A DNA stretch of 60,438 bases from an uncultured Traorella sp. (GTDB lineage: Bacteria > Bacillota_I > Bacilli_A > Erysipelotrichales > Erysipelotrichaceae): assembly GCA_945919165.1 (NCBI GenBank), contig CAMEIZ010000001.1, forward strand, positions 1 through 60,438, read 5' to 3'. Under the pieces are notes generated by a model. That model was not told the origin of the DNA. It saw nothing but the letters and a program-made list of their open reading frames with translations, and made no database searches. Made by a program: the position numbers and the translations under genes. Of the stretch, positions 8,208 through 17,053 are shown piece by piece (within the stretch, counting starts at the first letter, position 1; each line of letters starts with the position of its first letter).

Positions 8208-8293
8208 AAAAGCTACCACACATGATAGAGCTGCCTTATGGCTGCTTCGTTCCCGACCTGACCAGGTTCAACAGATATCATTGTGATAGCTTT
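8208..8293 (-). ncRNA. ffs: Signal recognition particle RNA (small bacterial type)
   Basis: On the minus strand the sequence contains GGTCAGGTCGGGAACGAAGC and CAGCCATAAGG, the helix 8 / domain IV core that binds Ffh. The two ends, AAAGCTATCACA and TGTGTGGTAGCTTT, pair to close the molecule. The usual core is GGUCCGGAAGGAAGC. Here the tetraloop GGAA is kept but its closing C-G pair is swapped to G-C, a compensated change. It lies just upstream of tadA. Confidence 0.9.
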
Positions 8294-8408
8294 ATTATTA
8301 TAGCATAAATTTTATATCTGATACAACAGTTTTTTATAATTCAAAAAGATACAACTAGATCATGATTCAAAGTTTCATTTTTAACAAAAAAAATATATTT
8401 ATTAATAA

Positions 8409-8438
8409 AAAAAAGTGAAGGTAAGTTCACTTTTCTTA
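8409..8438 (-). terminator. Rho-independent terminator of serS
   Basis: On the minus strand AGTGAA and TTCACT pair around a short loop and are followed by TTTTTTTT. It lies just downstream of serS and of the second parS site. Confidence 0.75.
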
Positions 8439-8454
8439 TGTTTCACGTGGAACA
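8439..8454. promoter_or_regulatory. parS: Second parS site, directly after serS
   Basis: TGTTTCACGTGGAACA reads TGTTCCACGTGAAACA on the minus strand, which fits TGTTNCACGTGAAACA exactly. It abuts the serS stop codon at 8455. With the site in dnaX it forms a pair spaced 1.8 kb apart. Confidence 0.9.
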
Positions 8455-9741
8455 TTATTTTTTTTCGATTTTTTTCATTCCACCCATGTATGGTTGCAAT
8501 ACTTCAGGAATATTGACAGATCCATCAGCATTTAAATTATTTTCCAGGAATGCAATTAACATACGAGGAGGTGCTACAACAGTATTATTTAAAGTATGAG
8601 CAAAATATTTCTTACCATCTTTTCCATTTACTCGAATCTGAAGACGACGAGCTTGAGCATCTCCTAAATTTGAACAGCTTCCAACCTCAAAGTATTTCTT
8701 CTGACGAGGAGACCATGCTTCAACATCAACAGATTTTACTTTTAAATCAGCAAGATCTCCAGAACAGCATTCCAGCGTTCTTACAGGAATATCTAAAGAT
8801 CTAAATAAATCTACAGTGTTCTGCCACAATTTATCATACCACATATTAGATTCTTCTGGTTTACATACAACTACCATTTCTTGTTTTTCAAATTGATGAA
8901 TTCGATAAACACCTCTTTCTTCAATACCATGAGCTCCTTTTTCTTTTCTGAAACAAGGAGAATATGAAGTTAATGTGTAAGGTAATTTATCCTCATCCAG
9001 TATCTGATCAATAAATTTACCAATCATAGAGTGTTCACTTGTACCAATTAAGTATAAGTCTTCTCCTTCAATCTTATACATCATAGATTCCATTTCAGCA
9101 AAACTCATAACACCAGTAACAACGTTGCTTCGAATCATAAAAGGAGGAACACAATAAGTAAATCCACGATTAATCATAAAATCACGAGCATATGATATAA
9201 CTGCACTATGAAGTCTAGCAATATCACCCATTAAATAATAAAAGCCATTTCCTGCTACTCTTCTCGCACTGTCTAAATCAATTCCATGGAAAGATTCCAT
9301 TATATCCGTATGATAAGGAATTTCAAAATCAGGAATAACTGGTTCCCCAAAACGTTCAACTTCAACATTTTCACTATCATCTTTTCCAATTGGTACAGAT
9401 GGATCAATAATATTTGGAATCACCATCATGATTTCCTTAATTTTTTTAGCAAGTTCAACTTCTTTTTCTTCTAATTCTTGAAGTCTACCTGCAGCTTCAG
9501 TAACTCTTTTCTTAATATTTTCAGCTTCTTCTTTTTTACCTTGAGCCATTAATCCGCCAATCATTTTAGAAATTTTATTCTTTTCTGCACGTAAATCTTC
9601 AGCTTCTTGTTTTGTTTTTCTATTTTCTTTATCTAACTCAATTACTTCATCTACTAAAATCAGTTTTTGATCCTGAAATTTTTTTCGGATATTTTCCTTA
9701 ACAAGTTCTGGATTTTCTCGAATCAACTTAATATCAATCAT
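8455..9741 (-). CDS. serS: Seryl-tRNA synthetase
   Basis: SerS charges tRNA-Ser. The 428-residue protein has the N-terminal coiled-coil arm that grips the long variable arm of tRNA-Ser (residues about 30-105, rich in Glu and Lys). The class II catalytic core follows, with motif 2 around SPCFRKEKGAHGIEERGVYR and the motif 3 region NNTVVAPPRMLIAFLENN. The start MIDIKLIRENPELVK is typical. It is preceded by a serine-specific T-box leader, so expression should rise when uncharged tRNA-Ser accumulates. Its 3' end is followed by a parS site and a terminator. Confidence 0.97.
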   Translation of the reverse strand: MIDIKLIRENPELVKENIRKKFQDQKLILVDEVIELDKENRKTKQEAEDLRAEKNKISKMIGGLMAQGKKEEAENIKKRVTEAAGRLQELEEKEVELAKKIKEIMMVIPNIIDPSVPIGKDDSENVEVERFGEPVIPDFEIPYHTDIMESFHGIDLDSARRVAGNGFYYLMGDIARLHSAVISYARDFMINRGFTYCVPPFMIRSNVVTGVMSFAEMESMMYKIEGEDLYLIGTSEHSMIGKFIDQILDEDKLPYTLTSYSPCFRKEKGAHGIEERGVYRIHQFEKQEMVVVCKPEESNMWYDKLWQNTVDLFRSLDIPVRTLECCSGDLADLKVKSVDVEAWSPRQKKYFEVGSCSNLGDAQARRLQIRVNGKDGKKYFAHTLNNTVVAPPRMLIAFLENNLNADGSVNIPEVLQPYMGGMKKIEKK

Positions 9742-9755
9742 AATTTCCTCCTAAT

Positions 9756-9965
9756 AAAAAAGAGGTATCGTATTAAAGGGACGATACCTCGCGTTGCCAC
9801 CCTTCTTGATATAAAAACTATATCATCTTAAAGTTATAACGGAACTACCGAAACTGACTACTGAATTCACCAGTTCACTCCCAGGTTGATTTCAATACTC
9901 TATACTAATGACTCGCACCTTTTGTCATCTCTCTTAAAGCTAGTTGCATTTACTTATCCTGATCA
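9756..9965 (-). promoter_or_regulatory. T-box riboswitch, serine-specific (specifier UCA)
   Basis: The minus strand has the T-box bulge AAGGGTGGCAACGCG (9804-9790) and a terminator stem GAGGTATCGT/ACGATACCTC with TTTTTT (9790-9756). Stem I has GAGAGATGAC and GGTGCGA. Before ACCTGGGAG, where the specifier is expected, the bases are GAAA-TCA; TCA at 9889-9887 is a serine codon. The bulge reads UGGC, which pairs with a GCCA tRNA 3' end and so fits a G discriminator base, as in tRNA-Ser. Confidence 0.93.
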
Positions 9966-9988
9966 TCGATTTATTTGTTAATATTTAA

Positions 9989-12448
9989 TCACTCAATGTC
10001 TTCTTTGTCAATGATATCTTGAGATTCATCAGAATTTTCATCTTCTTTATCGACAATTGTAACTTTGCTTACAGTTGCATCTGTATCGCTTAAATTGATT
10101 AAACGAACACCTTTAGTATTACGTCCATATTCAGCCACTTTTTCCAAATTTAAACGAATAATAATACCTTCGCTGGTAATTATCATTGCATCTTCATTTC
10201 CATTTACAGCTCTTATAGAAGACAATCGTCCGGTTTGTTCAGATACGTTTACAGAAATGACTCCCTTACCACCACGATTGCATTTGCGATATTCTTCAAT
10301 CTCTGTTTTCTTACCATAACCTTTTTCAGTAACAGATAAGATAAACTTACCTTCTGTCGAAATAGCCATTCCTATAACTTCAGAGCCATCAACATTCATT
10401 CCTTTCACACCAAATGTTTTTCTTCCCATAGAGCGTACATCTTCTTCTGAGAAACGAACACATTTTCCATTTGTTGATGCAATCAAAATATCATCATGTC
10501 CTGTCGTACCTTTAACTGCAACTAATTCATCATCGTCATTTAATGCGATAGCAATCTTACCATTTTGACGAATGGATTCAAATTCAGATACTTCAGTTCT
10601 CTTTACAAGGCCTTTCTTAGTAACGAAGAATAAATATTTCACATTTTCATTTGGATGATATGGAACCATGGCTTGAATTTTTTCATTCTTTTCAATATTC
10701 AAAAGATTAATGATTGGCAAGCCTTTGCTGATTCTGCTTCCGGCAGGCAGCATAAATCCTTTCATTCTGAATACTTTTCCTGAATTAGTAAACATTAAGA
10801 TATAGTCGTGTGTGGACATATTAACCATTAAATCTACTTCATCATTTTCATTCATATTCAGTCCTTTGATTCCTTTTCCACCTCTATTCTGAGTTCGATA
10901 GGTAGAAAGAGGTATACGTTTAATATAACCCGTCTGAGTCATTGTAACTACAATGTTTTCTTCAGGAATCAATGATTCATCATCGATAAATTCAATGGCA
11001 GTCATGTCAATTTCAGTACGTCTTTCATCACCGAATTTATCCTTGATTTCTAAAAGTTCATCTTTAATAACCTTTAATATGTTTGCTTCACTTGAAAGAA
11101 TTTCCTTTAATTTTTCAACTGTCTTAGCTAATTCCAATAATTCATTTTCAATTTTTTCTCTTTCAAGTCCAACCAAACGCTTCATCTTCATTTCAAGAAT
11201 TGCAGTTGTTTGAGCATCACTTAAATGAAAATTGTCCATTAATCTGGTTTTAGCTTCTTCATCTGTTTTAGAAGAACGGATAATATTCAAAACTTCATCG
11301 ATATGATCTTGAGCTATTTTCAATCCTTCTAAGATATGCATCCTTTTCTGAGCAACTTCTAAATCATATCGAGTTCTGCGTTCAATGATTTCTTTTTGAT
11401 AATCAATGTATTTACGGATAATATCCAATAGACCAAGTGTTTTAGGAACTCCGTGATCCAACATTAATAAAATAATACCATAAGATGTTTGAAAAGCAGT
11501 ATGCTTATAAAGCTGATTTAAAACTACTTGAGGATTTGCATCTCTTTTTAATGTGATTGTTATTTTAATACCATTTTTTAAATCACTGTGATAATCTGCA
11601 ATACCTTCAATAGTTTTATTATGTACAAGTTCTGCAACTTTATTTTTTAATTCAGAAGTGTTAACACCATAAGGAACTTCATCAATAATAATCAGATTTT
11701 TTCCTTTTTCTTCTTCAATACGCGCGCGGCTTCTAATTGTAATAACACCACGGCCAGTTTCATAAGCTTTTTTAATACCACTATTACCAAGTATAATAGC
11801 ACCTGTAGGAAAGTCTGGTCCTTTAATGTATTGCATCATTTCTTCTAAAGTAATATCATGATTGTCAATATATGCAACACAACCATCGATCACTTCTTTT
11901 AAATTGTGAGGAGGTATATTGGTAGCCATACCCACTGCAATACCACTGGTTCCATTTACAAGAATATTTGGAAAACGAGAAGGAAGAATGGTAGGTTCTT
12001 TTTCGCTCTCATCGAAATTGACATCAAAATCAACCGTATTCTTATTAATATTTCTTAATAATTCTAACGAAATTTTTGATAAACGTGATTCTGTATATCG
12101 CATTGCAGCAGCGCCATATCCTTCAATATTTCCAAAGTTTCCATGTCCATCTACTAACATATAACGATATGAAAAATCCTGAGCCATACGAACCATAGCT
12201 TCATAAATACTGCTGTCTCCATGAGGATGATATTTCCCCATAACATCCCCTACGATTCTCGCACTTTTTTTATGAGGTTTGTCGGGAGTATATCCTGATT
12301 CATACATTGAATACAAAATTCTTCGATGTACAGGTTTTAAACCATCTCTCAGATCTGGTAAAGCACGAGAAACAATAACACTCATTGAATATTCTAGAAA
12401 GGAATCCTTGACTTCTTTGACAATATTGTTTTTTTCTAATCGATCCAT
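9989..12448 (-). CDS. gyrA: DNA gyrase subunit A
   Basis: GyrA carries the breakage-reunion activity of gyrase, which introduces negative supercoils. The catalytic tyrosine is in AAAMRYTESRL (Y118 from the chosen start). The quinolone-determining region reads HPHGDSSIYEAMVRMA with Ser79 and Glu83, the unmutated pattern. The C-terminal pinwheel repeats are seen as a GyrA-box-like motif, NRGGKGIKGLN, and a second copy, NRGGKGVISVN. The ATG at 12448 is preferred to the TTG one codon earlier because GGAGG lies 8 nt upstream. It follows gyrB by 16 nt, so recF-gyrB-gyrA is one transcription unit. Length of 819 residues is normal. Confidence 0.97.
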   Translation of the reverse strand: MDRLEKNNIVKEVKDSFLEYSMSVIVSRALPDLRDGLKPVHRRILYSMYESGYTPDKPHKKSARIVGDVMGKYHPHGDSSIYEAMVRMAQDFSYRYMLVDGHGNFGNIEGYGAAAMRYTESRLSKISLELLRNINKNTVDFDVNFDESEKEPTILPSRFPNILVNGTSGIAVGMATNIPPHNLKEVIDGCVAYIDNHDITLEEMMQYIKGPDFPTGAIILGNSGIKKAYETGRGVITIRSRARIEEEKGKNLIIIDEVPYGVNTSELKNKVAELVHNKTIEGIADYHSDLKNGIKITITLKRDANPQVVLNQLYKHTAFQTSYGIILLMLDHGVPKTLGLLDIIRKYIDYQKEIIERRTRYDLEVAQKRMHILEGLKIAQDHIDEVLNIIRSSKTDEEAKTRLMDNFHLSDAQTTAILEMKMKRLVGLEREKIENELLELAKTVEKLKEILSSEANILKVIKDELLEIKDKFGDERRTEIDMTAIEFIDDESLIPEENIVVTMTQTGYIKRIPLSTYRTQNRGGKGIKGLNMNENDEVDLMVNMSTHDYILMFTNSGKVFRMKGFMLPAGSRISKGLPIINLLNIEKNEKIQAMVPYHPNENVKYLFFVTKKGLVKRTEVSEFESIRQNGKIAIALNDDDELVAVKGTTGHDDILIASTNGKCVRFSEEDVRSMGRKTFGVKGMNVDGSEVIGMAISTEGKFILSVTEKGYGKKTEIEEYRKCNRGGKGVISVNVSEQTGRLSSIRAVNGNEDAMIITSEGIIIRLNLEKVAEYGRNTKGVRLINLSDTDATVSKVTIVDKEDENSDESQDIIDKEDIE

Positions 12449-12463
12449 CAAATCATCCTCCTT

Positions 12464-14410
12464 TTAAATATCCAAATTTGTTACATATGTTGCATTAGAT
12501 TCAATAAACTGACGACGAGGTTCTACTTCTTCACCCATTAAAGTTGAAAAGATTTCATCTGCAGTCATCGTATCTTCCACAGTAATCTGACGTAAGATAC
12601 GTTTATTTATATCCATCGTTGTTTCATTTAATTCTTCTGCATCCATTTCACCTAAACCTTTCATACGATTAATTTCATATTTTGTATTTGGTGACAAAGA
12701 TGCCAAATATTCATCACGCTCAGCTTCATTTAATACATATTTAATTTTCTTTCCATGTTTAATAACAAATAAAGGCGGCTGAGCAGCATATACATGACCG
12801 CTTTCAACAATTGGTCGGAAGAATCGATAGAATAAAGTCAGAAGTAATACACGAATGTGACTACCGTCAACATCAGCATCCGTCATAATAATGATCTTAT
12901 CATATCTGAGCTTTGATAAATCAAATTCTTCGCCAATACCTGTTCCAAAAGCTGTAATGATTGTTCTTATTTCTTCATTTGATAAAGCTCGATCCAAACG
13001 TGCTTTTTCAACATTTAATATCTTACCTCGTAAAGGTAAAATAGCTTGAGTCATACTGTCTCTTCCTTTAACAGCACTTCCTCCGGCTGAATCCCCTTCG
13101 ACTAAGAATATTTCACATTCTCTTGCATTTTTACTCTTACAATCAGATAATTTACCATAGAAATTTGTAATATCTAAATCACCTTTACGACGTGTTAATT
13201 CTCTCGCCTTTTTGGCTGCCAATCTGGCTTTGCTTGCCAAAATAGTTTTTTCAATAATAGTTCTTGCCGTACTTGGATTTTCTAAAAAGAAACGTTCAAG
13301 CTGTTTTCCAAAAATACTTGAAACAATTTTTCTGACTTCAGAGTTACCAAGCTTTGTTTTTGTCTGTCCCTCATATTGAGGATCTGGATGCTTGACAGAA
13401 ATAATTGCTGTTAAACCTTCACGAACATCTTCGTTTGACAATGATTCATCCTTTTTTATGAGATTATTATCTCTTGCGTAATTATTAATGACACGAGTTA
13501 AAGCCAAACGGAAACCTTCCTCGTGTGTTCCTCCTTCACCAGTATTGATATTGTTACAGAATGAATAAATAGTAGGAATATATCCATTGTTGTATTGCAT
13601 AGCAACTTCACATAATACTTGTTCATCTTCACCTTCACAATAAACAATATCTTCATGAAGAGGATCTTTATTCTTATTTAAATAAGCAACATATTCCTTG
13701 ATACCTCCATTATAGAGATAATCAACCTTTTTCTCTTCCGGATCAAATTCGAAATGTAAATGAATTTCTTTATTTAAGAAAGCCAGCTGACGAATACGTT
13801 GATTAAGAGTATCAAAATCATATTCACAAGTTTCCTGAAATATTAAAGGATCCGCCTTAAAAGTAACAAGTGAACCATGTTTTAAAGGATCACAATCACC
13901 AACAACTTTTAAAGGTGCTTCAATATTACCGCCATGACTGAATCTTACAAAATATTCTTTTCCTTCATTGAAAATTGAAACAGTAAGCCATTCAGAAAGT
14001 GCATTAACAACAGAAGCTCCTACACCGTGCAAACCTCCGGAAACTTTATATGCTCCTCCGCCAAATTTTCCTCCAGCATGGAGAATTGTAAAAATTGTTT
14101 CAACAGCACTGATCCCACTTTTTGAATTAATTCCAACAGGCATTCCTCGGCCATTATCTTCAATTTCAACAATATGGTCTTTTGTCACATGAATTCTTAT
14201 ATCTGTTGCATATCCAGCTAAAGCTTCATCGATAGCATTATCAACAATTTCCCAAACTAAATGATGCAAACCTTTCTGTGAAGTAGATCCAATATACATT
14301 CCTGGTCGCTTACGAACAGCTTCAAGTCCTTCTAATACTTGAATGTCATCAGCTTCATAAGAATGTTCAACCTTTTCTTCTAAATCATAAACTTCATGTT
14401 TATCATCCAT
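12464..14410 (-). CDS. gyrB: DNA gyrase subunit B
   Basis: GyrB is the ATPase subunit of gyrase. The GHKL ATP-binding fold is clear: EIVDNAIDEALAGYA, IEDNGRGMPVGI and SGGLHGVGASVVNALS. The Toprim part has EGDSAGGSA and the metal-binding DADVDGSHIR, with the C-terminal PLFVIKHGKK and MKGLGEMDAEEL. The ATG has AAAGGAGG upstream. It overlaps the end of recF by 8 nt and ends 16 nt before gyrA. Length of 648 residues is standard for Firmicutes. Topoisomerase IV subunit ParE is the paralogue to exclude; the recF-gyrB-gyrA order settles this. Confidence 0.97.
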   Translation of the reverse strand: MDDKHEVYDLEEKVEHSYEADDIQVLEGLEAVRKRPGMYIGSTSQKGLHHLVWEIVDNAIDEALAGYATDIRIHVTKDHIVEIEDNGRGMPVGINSKSGISAVETIFTILHAGGKFGGGAYKVSGGLHGVGASVVNALSEWLTVSIFNEGKEYFVRFSHGGNIEAPLKVVGDCDPLKHGSLVTFKADPLIFQETCEYDFDTLNQRIRQLAFLNKEIHLHFEFDPEEKKVDYLYNGGIKEYVAYLNKNKDPLHEDIVYCEGEDEQVLCEVAMQYNNGYIPTIYSFCNNINTGEGGTHEEGFRLALTRVINNYARDNNLIKKDESLSNEDVREGLTAIISVKHPDPQYEGQTKTKLGNSEVRKIVSSIFGKQLERFFLENPSTARTIIEKTILASKARLAAKKARELTRRKGDLDITNFYGKLSDCKSKNARECEIFLVEGDSAGGSAVKGRDSMTQAILPLRGKILNVEKARLDRALSNEEIRTIITAFGTGIGEEFDLSKLRYDKIIIMTDADVDGSHIRVLLLTLFYRFFRPIVESGHVYAAQPPLFVIKHGKKIKYVLNEAERDEYLASLSPNTKYEINRMKGLGEMDAEELNETTMDINKRILRQITVEDTMTADEIFSTLMGEEVEPRRQFIESNATYVTNLDI

Positions 14411-15503
14411 AAATATCCTCCTTTACCTCATTTCCATTTTCAATCATAATCATGTGAAAATCACGGTTATAATTCTTCTGAATTTTTTCAGTAGTGGAAA
14501 TAAATATCTGTATATTCTTTGGCAGTAAATCTAAAAGAGTTTCTCTTCTATTTTCATCAAGTTCACTAAAAACGTCATCTAATAATAAGATTGGTTCATC
14601 TTGAATGATCTTTTCAATCAATTTGACAATACCAATTTTTAATGCCAGTAAAATAGTTCTTTTTTGCCCCTGTGAAGCAAATTCTTCTGCATTTTTATCA
14701 TCAATCATTAAAATAAAATCATCTTTATGAATTCCTTTATCAGTTGTTTTCAGCAACATATCTTTTTCAACGTTATTTTGATAAAGCTGCATTATTTTCA
14801 AAGTCATCGATTTTTCATCATCAATTTCAATAAAAGTTTTATATACAATAGAAAACTTTGTTTGATCATCTGATAGCTGTTCATAAAATTTCTGACTTAC
14901 AGAAGTTAATTCAGAAAGAAAAACAGCTCGTTGATGAATGATGACGCTTTGAAGCTGTGCACATTTTTCATCAAGAATACTTAAATACTGAAGATCTACT
15001 TTTTCACTTTTTAGATAAGCATTACGCTGTTTTAAAAGATGATAAAATTCGTTGAGCTTATACATATAGCTCTTTGAACATTTTGACAACTCAATATCCA
15101 TGAATTTTCTTCTTACTTTTGGTTGTGCTGAAAAAAGATTCATGTCGTTTGGAGAAAAGATAACTGCATTCATAAAACCAACAAAATCACTGACTTTTCG
15201 AATAGGATTATGATACAAAAATAAATTCTTCCCTGATTTTGAGAAAATGCACATCATTTCAATTTCATGATTTTTCTTAAATAATGAAGCTTCAATTTTG
15301 AAAGCTTCATTGTTTTTTTGAATCAGACATTCATCTTCAACATTGCGATGAGTTTTTGTTGTCGAACAATAATAAATACTTTCAATCAGATTGGTTTTAC
15401 CCTGTGCATTTCTGCCCACAATGTAATTAATACCATTTCCAAAATAAAAAGTATTATTCTCATAATTACGGAAATGAACTAAATGAATTTTTTTCAGAAT
15501 CAT
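14403..15503 (-). CDS. recF: DNA replication and repair protein RecF
   Basis: RecF is an SMC-like ATPase that works with RecO and RecR to load RecA at gaps. Walker A appears as VGRNAQGKTNLIESIYY near residue 30-45, the signature motif as FASQGQKRTILLALK, and Walker B as EPILLLDDVFSELDE. Length is 366 residues. Its start overlaps the stop of the S4-domain gene upstream (ATGA type), and its end overlaps gyrB. The ribosome site is weak, as expected for a translationally coupled gene. Confidence 0.96.
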   Translation of the reverse strand: MILKKIHLVHFRNYENNTFYFGNGINYIVGRNAQGKTNLIESIYYCSTTKTHRNVEDECLIQKNNEAFKIEASLFKKNHEIEMMCIFSKSGKNLFLYHNPIRKVSDFVGFMNAVIFSPNDMNLFSAQPKVRRKFMDIELSKCSKSYMYKLNEFYHLLKQRNAYLKSEKVDLQYLSILDEKCAQLQSVIIHQRAVFLSELTSVSQKFYEQLSDDQTKFSIVYKTFIEIDDEKSMTLKIMQLYQNNVEKDMLLKTTDKGIHKDDFILMIDDKNAEEFASQGQKRTILLALKIGIVKLIEKIIQDEPILLLDDVFSELDENRRETLLDLLPKNIQIFISTTEKIQKNYNRDFHMIMIENGNEVKEDIYG

Positions 15504-15706
15504 TTCACTAACTCAATTTTATTTCCTTCAACGACAATAATATCCCCGGCAAACAGTTTTCTGCCTCTACGGTTTTCACTAACACCATTCACCAGAATAT
15601 TCATCTCTTTTACAGCAAATTTGGCTTCTCCGCCGGAAGAAATAAAATCTGCAATTTTTAATAATTGACCTAATGTTATGTATTCTTTATTCAGTTCAAT
15701 TTTCAT
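15500..15706 (-). CDS. yaaA: S4-domain RNA-binding protein YaaA/RlbA
   Basis: This 68-residue protein is an S4-type RNA-binding module found between dnaN and recF in most Firmicutes; it has been linked to ribosome maturation. The S4 pattern is seen as ITLGQLLKIADFISSGGEAK, VNGVSENRRGRKL and GDIIVVEGNKIEL. AAGGAGT precedes the ATG. A terminator separates it from dnaN, and an extended -10 promoter (15733-15741) lies just upstream. It therefore heads its own unit with recF-gyrB-gyrA. Confidence 0.93.
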   Translation of the reverse strand: MKIELNKEYITLGQLLKIADFISSGGEAKFAVKEMNILVNGVSENRRGRKLFAGDIIVVEGNKIELVK

Positions 15707-15732
15707 TTATGACTCCTTTTCTCATCCTTTTA

Positions 15733-15741
15733 ATTATAACA
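15733..15741 (-). promoter_or_regulatory. Extended -10 promoter for yaaA-recF-gyrB-gyrA
   Basis: Minus strand TGTTATAAT, an extended -10 element (TGn plus TATAAT) with no clear -35. It sits 27 nt before the yaaA start and downstream of the dnaN terminator. Confidence 0.6.
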
Positions 15742-15773
15742 TAATTCCACCGTTTTTTGTGAATTATAATAAG

Positions 15774-15799
15774 AAAAAGCCCGATTATTTCATCGGGCT
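15774..15799 (-). terminator. Rho-independent terminator of dnaN
   Basis: AGCCCGAT and ATCGGGCT (arms 15799-15792 and 15785-15778) pair around a 6-nt loop and are followed by TTTTTC on the minus strand. It ends the dnaA-dnaN unit. Confidence 0.85.
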
Positions 15800-15804
15800 A
15801 ACTT

Positions 15805-16923
15805 TTAAGCATAAGTTCTAAGAGGCAGGATCAGTTGAATGAGTGAATGATCTTCAACATTTTGCACAATAAATGGTTTCATTTCACCTGAGAAAGAAAA
15901 ACGAACTTTTCCTTTATTGATTACTTTTAAAGCATCAAATACATATAATCCATTAAAAGAGATATCTAAATGTTCACCTTTAAATACACCATTCTTTAAA
16001 TTTTCTTTGCTTGAACCAACTTCCTGAGCACGACTTGAAAGCAGGCATTCATTTTCATCTAAAGAAAGTTTAATAACGCTGACACCATCGTTCTTAATAA
16101 AGCTGGCACGATCAATAGCACTCAAAATTTCCTGAGAATCAATTTCCAGTTCATAATTAAAACTTACTGGAATCAAACGTTCAGTTTCTGGAAAAACACC
16201 ATCAATCAAACGAGTCTGAATAAGAGTATCAGCGATCACAAATTGAGCTTTTTTATCACTGACGCTGATCATAACAGTTTCATCTAAATCAAGTGTTTTC
16301 ATCACTTCAATGAGATTTCTAGCAGGGATAGTAATGTTAAAGCTTAAATTCTCATCTAAATCAACAGTTTTCTTTGCCAGTCGATAAGAATCTGTAGCAA
16401 TACAATTCAAACGTGCATTAGAGCAATTAAAATTTACACCCGTTAAAACAGGTCGTGTTTCACTTTTACTGGTAGCAAAAGTAGTTTGAGATATAATTTC
16501 TTTTAATACATCACTATTCATCTCAAATCTCATCGTAGGACAATTGAAATCAATATTAGGATATTCATTAGCTCTCATTCCGTTAATTTTAAATTCACTT
16601 GTTTCAGATTTAATTTTAGCACTAGCATTCTCAATCATCTCAAATTCAATTTCGTCTGAATTCATTTTTCTTATAATTTCCAAAATGTATTTTGATTCAA
16701 TAACGATACTTCCTGTTTCTTTAATTGAAAGAGATTTTTCTTTATTCATTCGAACGATTGTTTTAATTGAAATGTCAGAATCACTTCCAACTAAAACAAG
16801 ACAATCTGGCTTTGCTTCAATTTTAATACCACTAAAAGCAGGAAGTGGTGAAAAGTTTGAAATAGCTCGTGAAGCAATTTGAAGTGCATTGTAGAATACT
16901 GTTTTAGAAATTTTAAAATTCAT
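15805..16923 (-). CDS. dnaN: DNA polymerase III beta subunit (sliding clamp)
   Basis: The beta clamp is a ring-shaped dimer that tethers the replicative polymerase to DNA. The 372-residue protein has the three-domain clamp pattern. It begins MNFKISKTVFYNALQIASRA and ends in the motif LPLRTYA, close to the usual LP(I/V)R at the C-terminus. Middle-domain segments FATSKSETRPVLTGVNF and CIATDSYRLAKK are diagnostic. The start has AAAGGAGG upstream. It follows dnaA across an intergenic region that holds DnaA boxes. Confidence 0.97.
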   Translation of the reverse strand: MNFKISKTVFYNALQIASRAISNFSPLPAFSGIKIEAKPDCLVLVGSDSDISIKTIVRMNKEKSLSIKETGSIVIESKYILEIIRKMNSDEIEFEMIENASAKIKSETSEFKINGMRANEYPNIDFNCPTMRFEMNSDVLKEIISQTTFATSKSETRPVLTGVNFNCSNARLNCIATDSYRLAKKTVDLDENLSFNITIPARNLIEVMKTLDLDETVMISVSDKKAQFVIADTLIQTRLIDGVFPETERLIPVSFNYELEIDSQEILSAIDRASFIKNDGVSVIKLSLDENECLLSSRAQEVGSSKENLKNGVFKGEHLDISFNGLYVFDALKVINKGKVRFSFSGEMKPFIVQNVEDHSLIQLILPLRTYA

Positions 16924-16953
16924 GGTGTGCCTCCTTTTATTTTATTTAAATGT

Positions 16954-17051
16954 ATAATAATAATTAGGGCTGTGGAATTGTGGAAAAGTTAAAAAAACGC
17001 GCAATTTAAGCCATAATTTATCACCCAATCTTATGTTGATCATGTGGAATA
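16954..17051. other. Candidate origin unwinding element between dnaA and dnaN
   Basis: On the minus (dnaA) strand the order is ATTCCACA at 17051-17043, then TTTTCCACA (16987-16979) and AATTCCACA (16979-16971). A short GC block GCCC (16970-16967) and a run of TTA/TAA triplets (16966-16954) follow. This matches the DnaA-box, GC-rich, DnaA-trio layout described for Bacillus-type origins. Confidence 0.65.
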
Positions 17052-17053
17052 GT

